Shown here: piece after piece, positions 10,871 through 20,029 of the stretch
Numbering within the stretch: position 1 is the stretch's first letter
Layout: every line of letters starts with the position of its first letter
Source of the DNA: Prorocentrum cordatum
Lineage: Eukaryota; Sar; Dinophyceae; Prorocentrales; Prorocentraceae
Direction: 5' to 3'
Length of the DNA: 47,279 bases
Assembly (NCBI GenBank): GCA_963575745.1
Contig: CAUYUJ010001353.1
Span: forward strand, 55,001-102,279
Notes under the pieces: generated by a model
Told to the model about the DNA's origin: nothing
Database searches by the model: none
The model's input: only the letters and a program-made list of their open reading frames with translations
Made by a program: the position numbers and the translations under genes

Positions 10871-12449
10871 TCAAAGCCCGACGCTTTCCTGTCCCGCACG
10901 ATGTCGTTTTAATGAGCTGGTCTCTTTCCATTCCCCCCAACATCTGAGAGCCTCACTTGGGTCAGTTCTCGTTCTGTCCCACAGCCGACCAAACGCCTGG
11001 CATGAGAAACGAGAATCTCTCCACGCCCGTGTCGAATGTGTCTCTAGCCCCTCTTGATTCGTCACCAGCTTGCGGGCAAATTCGGCAACGTCGATAGCCC
11101 ACAGCCAGTGCACACGGAGGAACTCCTGTACAATACTCGCAGATTGTGCAACATGAAACTTCTGTACTGCTCTCTGGTACCTCGTCGTATTCCACTCCTG
11201 ATAGCTTGCCCCCCCCCCCCCCCCCACACCACCACCACCCACCGTACACAGCGACACATGACAGCCAAACATTTACCTTCAACGGTATGCAAGGCTGCCA
11301 AGAAATAAGAATCAACAGTACAACCTTCTGCAACATATAACAAGGTACTCTGAACTCGTTGCGCGTATCTCTCGCATTTATCCTTCAGCGAAATGGCCGC
11401 GGAGCGAAAGAAGGCAGCCTGTCCCTAGAAGGCCCTCCGAGCCTGATCAATACTCGCGCCAAATTCTGGGTGCTCGTTCACATGTAAGTCTGAGCATATG
11501 CGAGCTCCAAGTACCTCCATCTCCGCCACTCTCCTGAAACGGTAGACTCCAGAACCTTCCGTCCCCAGCGAGAGAACAAGGTCCGCTGACTGCGGCATTC
11601 CCCCTTCAGCGTCACGCGGGGGAACAGCACCCGACACCATGTATAATAGACTGGACTCCTTCCATCTCATACCGTGTGCATGTAGATGTTTAGTTAGACC
11701 GTGTAGTATGCGAGTGAGTTCCTCCCGACTCCGAGCCAGAACGTAACAGTTATCTGCCCAAAGGAAATGACGAATAATCGAGACACAACTAGTCGAACAA
11801 GTAGCAAACTCAATACGCTAACCTAATCTTAACACATCACATTCACGAATCGTAGAACTCCACATGGCGGCAACGATGAGATTGAAAGCCCATGGGCCCT
11901 CAGGCCCTCCCGTCCGAATAAACTTGTCCCACTCCACCTCCAACACCCCTATCCCATCATAACAAACAGTACAAACACACTCACACAGGGAAATAAGTAG
12001 AGCATACTGTAGATACAAGGACACAGCAGCATGATCCAACCCACGCCTGACATTGGCCCGGTGCTGTGGTCAAACGCCTGAAGGAACTCCGCGTTCGTCA
12101 GGTGTGCAGTTTCCCCTTTTCTCCAGTTAGCAGCATGCTGTCCTATGTGTTTGAGACTAGCTGTAGTTTCACGTGTACGTGGATGCCCCTGGAAACCATA
12201 CAACCCGATATGACGAAAAGCACAGTTTCTCTCAACATGGCCCTCAATCAGAAGAACAATACAGGAGCTGAACCATCTGGAAAGCGCATTCTGCATACAT
12301 AGCAAACGACCATCCTTTAGCTTCGTAATCCTTGGAACCTTCGGCATAAAAGAGATGAGGATCTGTCGCCACGACTGTGGATAAGGAACCATGAGTTTGA
12401 TGATTTTGTCGAACAACTTCTGGATCGATCGGAGAGTACACCACAGCAA
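10871..12449 (-). pseudogene. LINE reverse transcriptase, frameshifted
   Basis: Successive minus-strand frames give a LINE RT in order. RT N-terminal segment with FMPKVPRITKLKDGR, HIGQHAANWRKGE and LQAFDHS (12449-12050, the motif A region, D of AFDH). Motif B region TGGPEGPWAFNLIVAAMW (about 11925-11870). The catalytic box WADN at 11749-11760, in place of the usual YADD. A thumb segment MEVLGARI near 11515. Then a connection segment (11336-10871). At least four frame changes occur. One of them is close to a run of 17 cytosines at 11209-11225. The second catalytic Asp is replaced by Asn, as also seen in the 30.6-kb copy, so WADN may be a family trait and not decay. Confidence 0.75.
11209..11225 (+). 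repeat. C17 homopolymer inside the LINE
   Basis: Seventeen consecutive C residues followed by CAC triplets; on the minus strand it encodes a poly-Gly stretch in the LINE connection region. It is a likely slippage or assembly-error site. Confidence 0.9.
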
Positions 12450-13655
12450 ACTCCTGATAATCTCACAATCCCGTCTGGCCCAGTACCCTCCTGGGTCTTC
12501 AGTCGAGCCCGTGCTCGGAGAAGCAACGCCATACTACTGCCCACAACTGATGTGGACCGTACTTCTTGTTCGGCCCTCATCCTGATCCCCTCCATCATAG
12601 TATTTGTGGAATTGCGTGCCTCATCCGACGATACGTTGGCCCGAACAAACTTGCCGATCTCCCCCTTCCACTCCTCGCGATCCTCTGTATCCCTCCCTTC
12701 CACCTCCAAGTGTTTTATACTGTATCGGACCTTTCGTTTTGTCGGGGGACATCTGCATGTAATCATATCACGCCGATAACCTCTGCGAAGACGATTGGCC
12801 CCATGCTTTAACTTCTTAAGCCTCTGGACCTCCTCCCTCGGACACGCATGAACCTCCTCCTCGGCCCTAGTGAGCTGCAACGGTCTGGACGGCCCCTTTG
12901 GTCTCCCCGCTCGCATCGTGGTGAAGTCCACTGCAGGCGACACGTACGCTTCTAGCATAGTACTCTGCAGGCAAACAGAACTGAGCACAGGCGGACACTC
13001 CGAACAAGCGAAAGTCGCAGCACCTAGATGCAGATCCATACGCCGCCGAGCCCGATGCTCGTCAGCCCATGCCGAACACTTGTATCCGACCAAGGACGGC
13101 CTAAAACTTTGTCCTGGCTGGGGATCACGACGACGAACGATAACTTTCCCAGTGTCCGTAAAACTTGCCGTGGCAATCGCATGATCTGATAATCTACTCA
13201 CCTGTTTCTTACCACCCCTCTTGAAACACCATTTCACCTCCAGATCAGAAAACTCCCAACGACGAGGAACGAGTAGGTAATCCAGGACCCTCTTCGAAGT
13301 CAGGAACTTGTTCTCCCCCCACGCCTCCCAGGCATGCTTCCTAGCACCAAAAGTGTTGGCGGCCTTCAGTCCGTGCAAGGCCGTGAACTCTAAGAGCAGC
13401 TCCTTCAACCTCCTCCTCCTCCGATTCCTCCTCTCAATCTGCTGTGTACCGTCACCTCCTCTGTCCCACTTTCTGTCCGTACGGCTACCTTCCTGTCCAG
13501 TAGCCTCATACTCCTCCCCATAACAAACAAGCTCGCAGCCAGGCGGAACCTCCACGTCGGCATCAAGCAAAACACAAAAGCTGACCTGAGGACACTTAGC
13601 ACAGAGTCCGTCACGAGCACGAGTGATCTGCTCATAGACTTCCGAGGCTATCTCA
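12317..13655 (-). pseudogene. LINE APE-type endonuclease C-terminal part and linker, 5'-truncated
   Basis: The minus frame is open from about 13655 to 12317. It begins with VEIASEVYEQITRARDGLC and FCVLLDADVEVPPGCE, continues with LLLEFTALHGLKAANTF, then RVLDYLLVPRRW and the endonuclease end motif SDHAIATASF (SDH at about 13189-13181). These fit the exonuclease-endonuclease-phosphatase fold of LINE ORF2 proteins (IDYILV and SDH boxes). The N-terminal catalytic half (the N and E boxes) is missing, and the sequence abuts a truncated copy of the dispersed hairpin at 13653-13690. The stretch after SDH is an arginine-rich linker to RT. The frame ends by overlapping the RT frame at 12449-12317, which indicates a frameshift. 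Dead LINE copy. Confidence 0.75.
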
Positions 13656-13690
13656 ACCAGGTTACCGCCGGGGCCCTCCTAGAGCTTCAT
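13653..13690 (+). repeat. Dispersed hairpin, right half only, at the LINE 5' junction
   Basis: CAACCAGGTTACCGCCGG followed by a variant of CTCGTAGAGCTTC matches the right half of the hairpin family found from 15 to 35 kb. The left stem is absent, so no hairpin forms here. It marks the truncated 5' end of the LINE. Confidence 0.55.
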
Positions 13691-13979
13691 ACACGCGTCG
13701 CATTGTGGCATACAAGAAGAAAGCTTTCTTGAGTATCAGCTTCGAAACTCAAAAACGTACTTTTCTGGAGGTGCGAATGTGAAATTCGTTTCTCTAATGT
13801 TGTATTAACAATATCGCAGCTACGAACCTAAGAACTTAGATTGCGAACGCGGCATAACCTACATGCGAAAATTACGCGACCGAGGAGCCCCACATACTTA
13901 TATTATGGCTGGGGTGATGATAGCTGAAGTGAAGCATGTGAGACTGATGTTGGTGGCTGTTGCCCCGCCGATACCGCAA

Positions 13980-14611
13980 GGACGACCGTCACGGATAGCG
14001 GCACCGCTCAGGGACCACCCCATGCGCACCCCCTGTGGTGTCGAGAAAACGCCACGCCTGCTGTGCCCTGGACGACCGTCACGGATAGCGGCCGCGCTCA
14101 GGGACCACCCCGCGCGCACCCCCTGTGGTGCCGAAAAAACGCCACGCCTGCTGTGCCCTGGACGACCGTCACGGATAGCGGCCGCGCTCAGGGACCACCC
14201 CGTGCGCACCCCCTGTGGTGTCGAGAAAACGCAACGCCTGCTGTGCCCTGGACGACCGTCACGGATAGCGGCCGTGCTCAGGTACCACCCCGTGCGCACC
14301 CCCTTGTGGTGTCGAGAAAACGCCACGCCTGCTGTGCCCTGGACGACCATCACGGCTAGCGGCCGCGCTCAGGGACCACCCCGTGCGCACCCCGTGTGGC
14401 GTCGAGACAACGCAACGCCTGCTGTGCCCTGGACGACCGTCACGGATAGCGGCCGCGCTCAGAGACCACCCCGTGCGCACCCCCTGTGGTGTCGAGAAAA
14501 CGCCACGCCTGCTGTGCCCTGGACGACCGTCACGGATAGCGGCCGCGCTCAGGGCCCACCCCGTGCGCACCCCCTGTGGTGTCGAGAAAACGCCACGCCT
14601 GCTGTGCCCTG
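13980..14611 (+). repeat. 90-bp minisatellite, 7 units
   Basis: The start GACGACCGTCACGG recurs at about 13981, 14071, 14161, 14251, 14342, 14432 and 14522, giving a 90-bp period (one 91-bp step). Units differ by a few substitutions. Because 90 is divisible by 3, stop-free frames run on both strands, for example a 30-residue repeat with RPSRIAAALRDHP from 13863 to 14630 on the plus strand. Multiple frames being open argues against any single one being selected as coding. Confidence 0.9.
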
Positions 14612-14740
14612 CTGTGCTGAGCTGAGCTGAGCTGTGCTGTGCTGTGCTGTACTGAGCTGTGCTGAGCTGTGATGAGATGTGCTGAGCAGTGCTGTGCTGT
14701 GCTGTGCTGTGCTGTGCTGCGCTGTGCTGTGCTGCGCTGT
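14605..14740 (+). repeat. GCTGT/GCTGA pentamer tract
   Basis: About 135 bp of GCTGW pentamers directly joined to the end of the 90-bp minisatellite, which itself ends in GCCTGCTGTGCC. The tract probably grew from that unit end. Confidence 0.9.
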
Positions 14741-15014
14741 GCAAGGAGGGGAGGAGGGAGGCGCGTGCAGGAGACGCGGGCGCGACGAGGCAGAGAAGAA
14801 AACCAGAACCCCACTAAGCATGTGGGAAAATATTGGTTCTCCAAAGGCTTGATAAATCTCTACTAATGTTCGGAAAAAAACAGACCCCAGTGTCTACATT
14901 GTCAGACTAGCCTGCTGATCATTTCCTGTAGGTTGGTGTGCATCGCGGATCCGTAGCTTGCCTAAGGCTCAAATTACGTAGGGAAAACAACCATTGACTC
15001 TTAAACACTGTGAG

Positions 15015-15064
15015 CCGGCGGTAAACCATCAACCTAGGTCATCGCCAGGGACTCGTACAGCTTC
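15015..15064 (+). repeat. Dispersed hairpin copy 1 (diverged)
   Basis: CCGGCGGTAAACCATCAACC with a degraded right stem (TCATCGCC) and ACTCGTACAGCTTCC. Same layout as later copies. Confidence 0.7.
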
Positions 15065-15099
15065 CTTGCCATGCATACGAATGGCACGCGCGCAAACCT

Positions 15100-15660
15100 C
15101 GCGCACAATCATCAGAAAACTGACTCCCATCAGAAAAAATACGTCCTAATATCTACGATTTGCGAATACTGCTCCCCTGTAGCCTGATCTCGCCTGCCTG
15201 CTGCCTCCAGATCAATGCACTTGATCATTCCATATCGATTGATCCATACCTTGGGCAGCCGCTGTCGCGCAAGGTACATTCAGAAAAACACACTTGACCA
15301 GAAAATTACGTCATGTGAAACACGCTTGTTTGATTAAATCTGCCTCTGTAGCCTGATCTCAACTCTCTGCTGCCTCCTCATAAATTCATTTGGCAATTCG
15401 ATATCGAGTGGTCCACAAGTTACTGACAACAATTGCCTGTAGCGCACGCAATCTTCAGAAAACTGACTTCCATCCGAAAATACGACATGTGTAAGATGAG
15501 CTTCAAAATGTTTCTGCACGTGTGAACTGTCATGGGCTCGGTTCTGCCTCCAGACCGATGCTTTTGATAATTTTGCATCGATTGCTCCAAGTACTTCCTC
15601 GAGCAACGGCGCGCACCTCACGCTATCTTCCGGAAACTGACTTGAAATTCCTTTCTTGAT
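15100..15660 (+). repeat. Satellite B, ~172-bp diverged tandem units
   Basis: The motif TCAGAAAACTGAC (and variants) recurs at about 15112, 15280, 15455 and 15629, with steps of 168, 175 and 174 bp. Each unit also contains TGTAGCCTGATCTC and a TCGATTG-like stretch. Units are strongly diverged. No gene is seen. Confidence 0.65.
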
Positions 15661-16985
15661 GTAGCTCTAGCTGCAGATGAGAGCAGAGCCGGTGGGCACA
15701 GCAATTAGACCACGGTCATCAGGAGCGCTCGTTGCAAGCATCTAGATATTTGAGATCGGTCTGCTACAAGAGCTGGAACAAAAAAGTATGCGTAGTTCTG
15801 CTCCTCGCCCTCTTTCTTCACCTCTTTCTCCTCCTCCTCTCCCTGCTCCATCTGCCCCCCCTCTTCCTCCTCTTTCTCTCCCTTCTTCCTCTGATATCCG
15901 CCACCCTCGCGCGCGGGGAATGCGAGATTGCCGCGCCCGCATTGCACGAGGGAGCTACGAGTTCCCAGCGGTAACCAAGGTTGACGGCTTACCGCCGGCT
16001 CCCAGTTGGGAAAACTGTTAACTCGAGCTGTAGAAGCGCTACAGAGCTGGTATGCACACCTCATCGATCCGGAGTAATCATGCGCGTTCTTTCTAAGCAT
16101 CTAGAGGTCTGCACTCGGTTTGCCACCAGATCTAGGCCCGCGAAACTATTTACCATGTTTTCCAGATGGCGGTAAGCTTCTTGACTTAACTGGAGCTGCA
16201 GATGAGCTACAGAGCTGTTCGGCACAGTAATCGGAAGGAAATCATCAGGCGCGATAATCTACAGTATCTAGACGCCAAAATTCGGTTTGCTAGCAGCGCT
16301 CGGCCCGAAAAACTATTTATAGTCTGCCATTTGTTCAGAAATAGTGATGGTTTTGCTTCACTTTACTCGAGCTGCAAACGAGCTACAGAGCTGTTCGGCA
16401 CATACTTCGAAAGAGAATCATCAGGCGCGAGAGCTCACAAAGTATCAAGACGCCTGAACGCAGTCTGCCATCAGAGCTGGGTCCGAAAAACTATTCGTAC
16501 TCTGCTATTCTTTCAGAGGTGATGATGTGTTGCTTGACTAAACTTGAGCTGCAGACTAGCTGCAGAACTGTTCGGCGCAGCAATCTTGAGAAAATCATCA
16601 GGCGCGCGTATCGAAAGTATCGACACGCCTGAACTCGATATGCTATCAGAGCTGGGTTCGGAAAACTGGTCGTACTCTTCTATGGTTTGGAGGTGTTAGT
16701 GATTTTCTTGATTAAACTCGAGCTGAAAATGAGCTACAGAGCAGTTTGTCACAGAAGGTGAAAGGACATGGTAAGAAACGCTTGCCTAAATAGACGCCTG
16801 AATTCGGTCTGCCACCAGAGCTGGGTCTGACAAACCATTCTTACTCTGCTAAATGTTAGAAGGTGATGGTAAATTCTTGGGGTAACTCGAGCTACAGAAG
16901 AGCTACAGCTGTTTGGCACAGAATCGCAGGAAATGTATTAGACGCGCTAGTTTCAAGTGTCCAGGTGCCCGAACTCGTCACGGTT
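15661..16985 (-). repeat. Satellite A array (~175-bp units), minus orientation
   Basis: Units contain GAGCTGCAGATGAGCTACAGAGCTG, here given only by its core GAGCTACAGAGCTG, then CGCCTGAACTCGGTCTGC and a CGAAAAACTATTCGTACTC-like segment. The TTCGGTTTGC-type anchor recurs at about 16115, 16281, 16460, 16634 and 16802 (steps of 166-179 bp). This is the reverse complement of the arrays at 20.0-21.2 and 25.8-35.0 kb. The stretch at 15780-15900 inside it is a pyrimidine-rich insertion. Confidence 0.8.
15951..16006 (-). repeat. Dispersed hairpin copy 2
   Basis: Minus orientation: GGAGCTACGAG, then GCGGTAACC and GGCTTACCGCCGG as the stem arms, ending CTCCCAGT. It is preceded at about 15918-15946 by a second small hairpin with arms AATGCG and CGCATT. 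Confidence 0.8.
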
Positions 16986-17043
16986 TGATCGTACTCTTCA
17001 TTTCAGATGCCTTCTCCTGACTCCTCGCGCTCCTCCATGAGAC

Positions 17044-17150
17044 GGCGCCCTCGCGCGCGCAACGCGAGATTGCCGCGCCCGCGTTGCACGAGGAAGCTCT
17101 ACGAGTTCCCGGCAGTAACCAAGGTTGACGGTTCACCGCCGGCTCCGAGT
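17044..17150 (-). repeat. Dispersed hairpin copy 3 with adjoining CGCGTTGC hairpin
   Basis: Minus orientation: GGAAGCTCTACGAG at 17092-17105, stem arms CGGCAGTAACC and GGTTCACCGCCGG. The flanking 17058-17090 stretch can pair AACGCG with CGCGTT and is closely similar to sequence beside copy 2 and beside the spliced-leader relic at 19.9 kb. Confidence 0.8.
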
Positions 17151-17194
17151 TTCGAGAAATCGAATTTAAACCGAGTACAATCATGCAAAAGATA

Positions 17195-17230
17195 CTGGGA
17201 GCCGGCGGTAAACCGTCAACCTTGGTTTTT
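17195..17230 (+). repeat. Dispersed hairpin copy 4 (left half)
   Basis: ACTGGGAGCCGGCGGTAAACC continues to CAACCTTGGTTTTTG, with the right stem replaced by a T-rich stretch. Copies 3 and 4 lie head-to-head about 50 bp apart. The copy at 24956 has the same truncated end. Confidence 0.8.
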
Positions 17231-18117
17231 GAGTTTGAATCAGGGCGCGGACAGCTGTGACAGCTGAGCCCTAAGACTCCCAAACGGAGCACAGGGTAGC
17301 TAGAGAGGGCATCTCTTATCATCACACTGCCGAGCCACTGAGGCATAGGCATCGGAATAGGATGCAGGAACAAGGAAAAGGATGCAGCACAACATGTGAA
17401 ATTGTAAAGGTGTTGGAGAGCTCCAAGCAAGATGAAATGAGCCAGCTGCTTGGATGAAAGATGCTACCCAAAATGTGTTCCACGGCCATACAGAGCCGTT
17501 GTGCTGCAATCATCTCACAACCTTGGTTTTTGTTGCGTCTTTTGCGAAGGCCGGTTCGAGCTCCCATGGGAGCAGGCCTAAACACAAAGAACCTAAGCAG
17601 CGAAGCTGCAAAGATTAAGTACAAGTGCACAAACAGCGAAGCTGTACAGGAATGCACAGGTATACAATACACGAGAATGCAACTCAAAGATTGAAAGATT
17701 GAAAGCAATGCGAGACCATGCAGTAACCACATATAGCGATTACCGTCTCAGCACCACTGAAAATAAAAGCAGTGAGAGACCATACAGTAACCACTGGTTT
17801 ATACAGCGATTACCGTCTCAACACCACTGAGACAAACACAAAACGAACAACTAAAATGACGAGTACACTCCAGTCCTCTTTGAGGCAACCGTAGTGTCCA
17901 CCAGATCAAAAGCCTACTTTGAGGCACCACGTGACAAATCACGGAAAGTCACGTTCAAAGGTCAATGAGCACTCAAATCAAGGAAGCAACGAATGACCTA
18001 CTTTGAGGGATCAAGCGAAGCTCTTATTCAACACACGCGCATGCTCGACAACACACACAGGCATGAAGAAAGGCAACGCAATGACAAATCAAGCGTGCAG
18101 GATCAATCACATGTGCA
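17231..18117 (-). other. Region downstream of the 470-aa ORF, with short repeats
   Basis: No coding region is recognised. On the minus strand this is 3' of the 18118-19530 ORF. It holds CAGCGAAGCTG motifs near 17600 and 17637 and an AAGCGAAGCTC variant near 18013, three CTACTTTGAGG-like boxes (about 17880, 17922, 18000), and a two-unit repeat at 17705-17830. A 3' UTR of a retroelement transcript is a plausible reading. Confidence 0.4.
17705..17830 (+). repeat. Two-unit ~63-bp tandem repeat
   Basis: GAGACCATGCAGTAACCAC ... AGCGATTACCGTCTCA ... CACCACTGA at 17705-17760 is repeated at 17769-17830 with a short insertion. Confidence 0.8.
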
Positions 18118-19530
18118 TCATCTGTGCCGTTTCCGATGCTTCTTGCCGCTCCGCGTCAGTGCACTCCTGGAAGTAGAACTCTGAGGACCCCCTTGTTGCG
18201 AATCATCCTCCTCGGAACTTTCAATTCCCAATTGCAGCCTGTATGCATTAAGAGCCTCAGTTCTACGCTGAAACTCCTGTGTCGGGAGTCGGTGTAGCTC
18301 AAGCCAAAGAGCCCTCATATCGACACCGGCAAGGGCCCAGTCCCTGGCAGATTGGCACTCAGAGCGCGTCTCACTCGGCCGATCTGCAGAACACCCATTC
18401 ATGAAACTCCCTACTGCATCAGCTGAACTCCCAACTGCAGAACTCCCAGCTGTTGAACTCCCAACTGCATCCTCAACTGCATCAGCGGAACTCCGAACTG
18501 TGGAACTTCCCACTGCACTCCCAAGTGTTGAACTCCCGACTGCACTGGAACTCCCGACTGTATCAACTGTACTCAAAACTGCGGTACTCTCCACCGCACT
18601 CCCGTTGGTCGCATGCAATTCTGAAGTGTGCAACTTTGTACTCTCGATAGCCTCGCTATAAGCCAGGGAAAACGCATGAACAAAATCCTCCTCAGCCACC
18701 TCCTCCTGCTCCATCTTAGCAACTGCTTCACTATGAACATTATCCTCCTCCTCGTCCTTGCAGCTAGGGTTCGATGCCACAGCATCAGCTGAACTCCAAA
18801 CCGCGGTACTCCCAACTGCAGAACTCCCAGCTGTTGAACTCCCAACTGCATCAACAACTGCATCAGCGGAACTCCGAACTGTGGAACTTCCTACTGCACT
18901 CCGAACAGTGGAACTCCCGACTGCACAGGAACTCCCAACTGCAGAAGCATCACCCTGATCAGCGCGCACTCGATGACACTCCTCCTTCTCCTCCTCACCA
19001 ACAAAGAGAACACAAAGATCAGTCTGAGTCCCACACTCAATGTGAACACAGGGATCTGTCTGAGTCCCACGATCGGAACACTGCGAACACAAAGAGTTGC
19101 CAGCCAATTCAACAGCATCCATATCAGTCTGCGTTCCACAAGTGTCCTCAACCCACTCCTCTTCCTCAGAATCGTCCGAGCAGAAATTCCGACAATATCT
19201 GGGCGCGAAAAAGCCCGCGCGAACAAGGCACGACGGATATGGCCCCCGAGCCGTGGACCACAAACGATACCTGACACGTTTCGCCCGCAGGCGGCGCAAC
19301 TTCGATTGAGAAACTTTGACACCATGCCCATACAGCTGGTCTCGCTCATGCATGCGAGACTCACCTCCGTACGAAGGGCGAACACGGCAATATAGATCAC
19401 TAACACACACTTCGACCGTAGACAAAGGAGCAGACAAACAAGCGAGAGACTCGGAAGTAAACAACGCCGTATCTGTCCAATCTGAAGCAAGAAAATCCGC
19501 GCCTGACAATTCAGATGAAACAAACTCCAT
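18118..19530 (-). CDS. Ser/Glu-rich 470-aa protein with GTQTD motifs, possible LINE ORF1-like protein
   Basis: An ATG at 19530 opens an uninterrupted 470-codon frame, intact unlike its neighbours. From the N-terminus: a basic patch (KLRRLRAKRVRYRL, about 78-90), an acidic run (DDSEEEEWVED, 119-129), three GTQTD motifs at 132-136, 155-159 and 167-171 spaced by Cys residues, two Ser/Ala repeat blocks built on AVGSS and TVRSSADAV (about 190-255 and 315-385), a region near EFQRRTEALNAYRLQL, and a basic end (SGKKHRKRHR). The DNA blocks at 18416-18520 and 18780-18895 are near duplicates, so the Ser/Ala part grew by duplication. Family is not recognised. Sharing of the CAGCGAAGCTG downstream motif with the LINE at 10-13 kb suggests a LINE ORF1 or gag-like role, by inference only. 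A spliced-leader relic lies 328 nt upstream on the same strand. Confidence 0.65.
   Translation of the reverse strand: MEFVSSELSGADFLASDWTDTALFTSESLACLSAPLSTVEVCVSDLYCRVRPSYGGESRMHERDQLYGHGVKVSQSKLRRLRAKRVRYRLWSTARGPYPSCLVRAGFFAPRYCRNFCSDDSEEEEWVEDTCGTQTDMDAVELAGNSLCSQCSDRGTQTDPCVHIECGTQTDLCVLFVGEEEKEECHRVRADQGDASAVGSSCAVGSSTVRSAVGSSTVRSSADAVVDAVGSSTAGSSAVGSTAVWSSADAVASNPSCKDEEEDNVHSEAVAKMEQEEVAEEDFVHAFSLAYSEAIESTKLHTSELHATNGSAVESTAVLSTVDTVGSSSAVGSSTLGSAVGSSTVRSSADAVEDAVGSSTAGSSAVGSSADAVGSFMNGCSADRPSETRSECQSARDWALAGVDMRALWLELHRLPTQEFQRRTEALNAYRLQLGIESSEEDDSQQGGPQSSTSRSALTRSGKKHRKRHR
18416..18955 (-). repeat. Duplicated GGAGTT(C)-rich coding repeats within the 470-aa ORF
   Basis: Degenerate 15-27 bp units (on plus: GAACTCCCAACTGCA and variants) form two blocks, 18416-18600 and 18780-18955. 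They encode the AVGSS-type repeats and stay in frame. Confidence 0.8.
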
Positions 19531-19838
19531 ATATAAAAACGTGGACTCGCTCTACAAGAAGGCACATCACAAGCAATAACTAGATGGACAGTTGAGATAA
19601 CCAAGGAAAATGTTGTTCCAACGATACTCCGACAATCTCAACAATTATATGCACTCCGACGACAATGGGCATGGACAGGCCTTCGGCGATCAATACGAGT
19701 GTACGGTACTCAGGCACAACAGACACTGAAGCAACGTGCACGGTAAAGAGAACCAAACGCCAGGCACGGCACGATGCCGCTCGAGGAGGCCTCCGACGGG
19801 CCAGGTCGCCGCTGAGATCCCGAGGAGGGACAGCAGCG

Positions 19839-19857
19839 CCGGGAACCTCGTAGAGCT
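19839..19857 (-). repeat. Truncated dispersed hairpin next to the spliced-leader relic
   Basis: On the minus strand AGCTCTACGAGGTTCCCGGCG matches hairpin copies 9 and 16 up to GGCG and then diverges. Only the TIR-like motif and the first part of the stem remain. Confidence 0.65.
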
Positions 19858-19858
19858 C

Positions 19859-19880
19859 CTTGAGCCAAAATGGCTACGGC
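19859..19880 (-). other. Dinoflagellate spliced-leader (DinoSL) relic
   Basis: The minus strand reads the complete 22-nt DinoSL (core CCGTAGCCATTTTGGCTC, 5' degenerate base G, ending AAG). It is followed by GAGCTC, not by a GT splice donor, so it is not an SL RNA gene but a relic of trans-spliced, reverse-transcribed RNA. Direct repeats CTCGTAGAGCT flank it at 19847-19857 and 19882-19892 and leave 24 bp between them. The intact 470-aa ORF follows on the same strand. Known for dinoflagellates: SL relics mark genes recycled through mRNA. Confidence 0.9.
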
Positions 19881-19945
19881 ACTCGTAGAGCTTCCTCGTG
19901 CAATGCGGGCGCGGCAATCTCGCATTGCGCGCGCGATGGCGCGGT
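19881..19945 (-). repeat. TIR motif plus GCAATGCG hairpin
   Basis: GGAAGCTCTACGAG on minus (19882-19895), adjoining GCAATGCG and CGCATTGC arms around 19899-19927 with a 13-nt loop. It matches the flank of hairpin copies 2 and 3. Confidence 0.7.
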
Positions 19946-20029
19946 CTCATGGAAGAGGTCGTGGAGGAGAAGACGGAGTGAGGGAAAAGCATCTCTGGAA
20001 AAAGCAATAGACATACCAGACCCAGTTGA

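Noticed and set aside
19859-19880. Spliced-leader RNA gene
   Set aside because: The SL exon is followed by GAGCTC and not by a GT donor, with no Sm site region recognisable; only one copy in the window.
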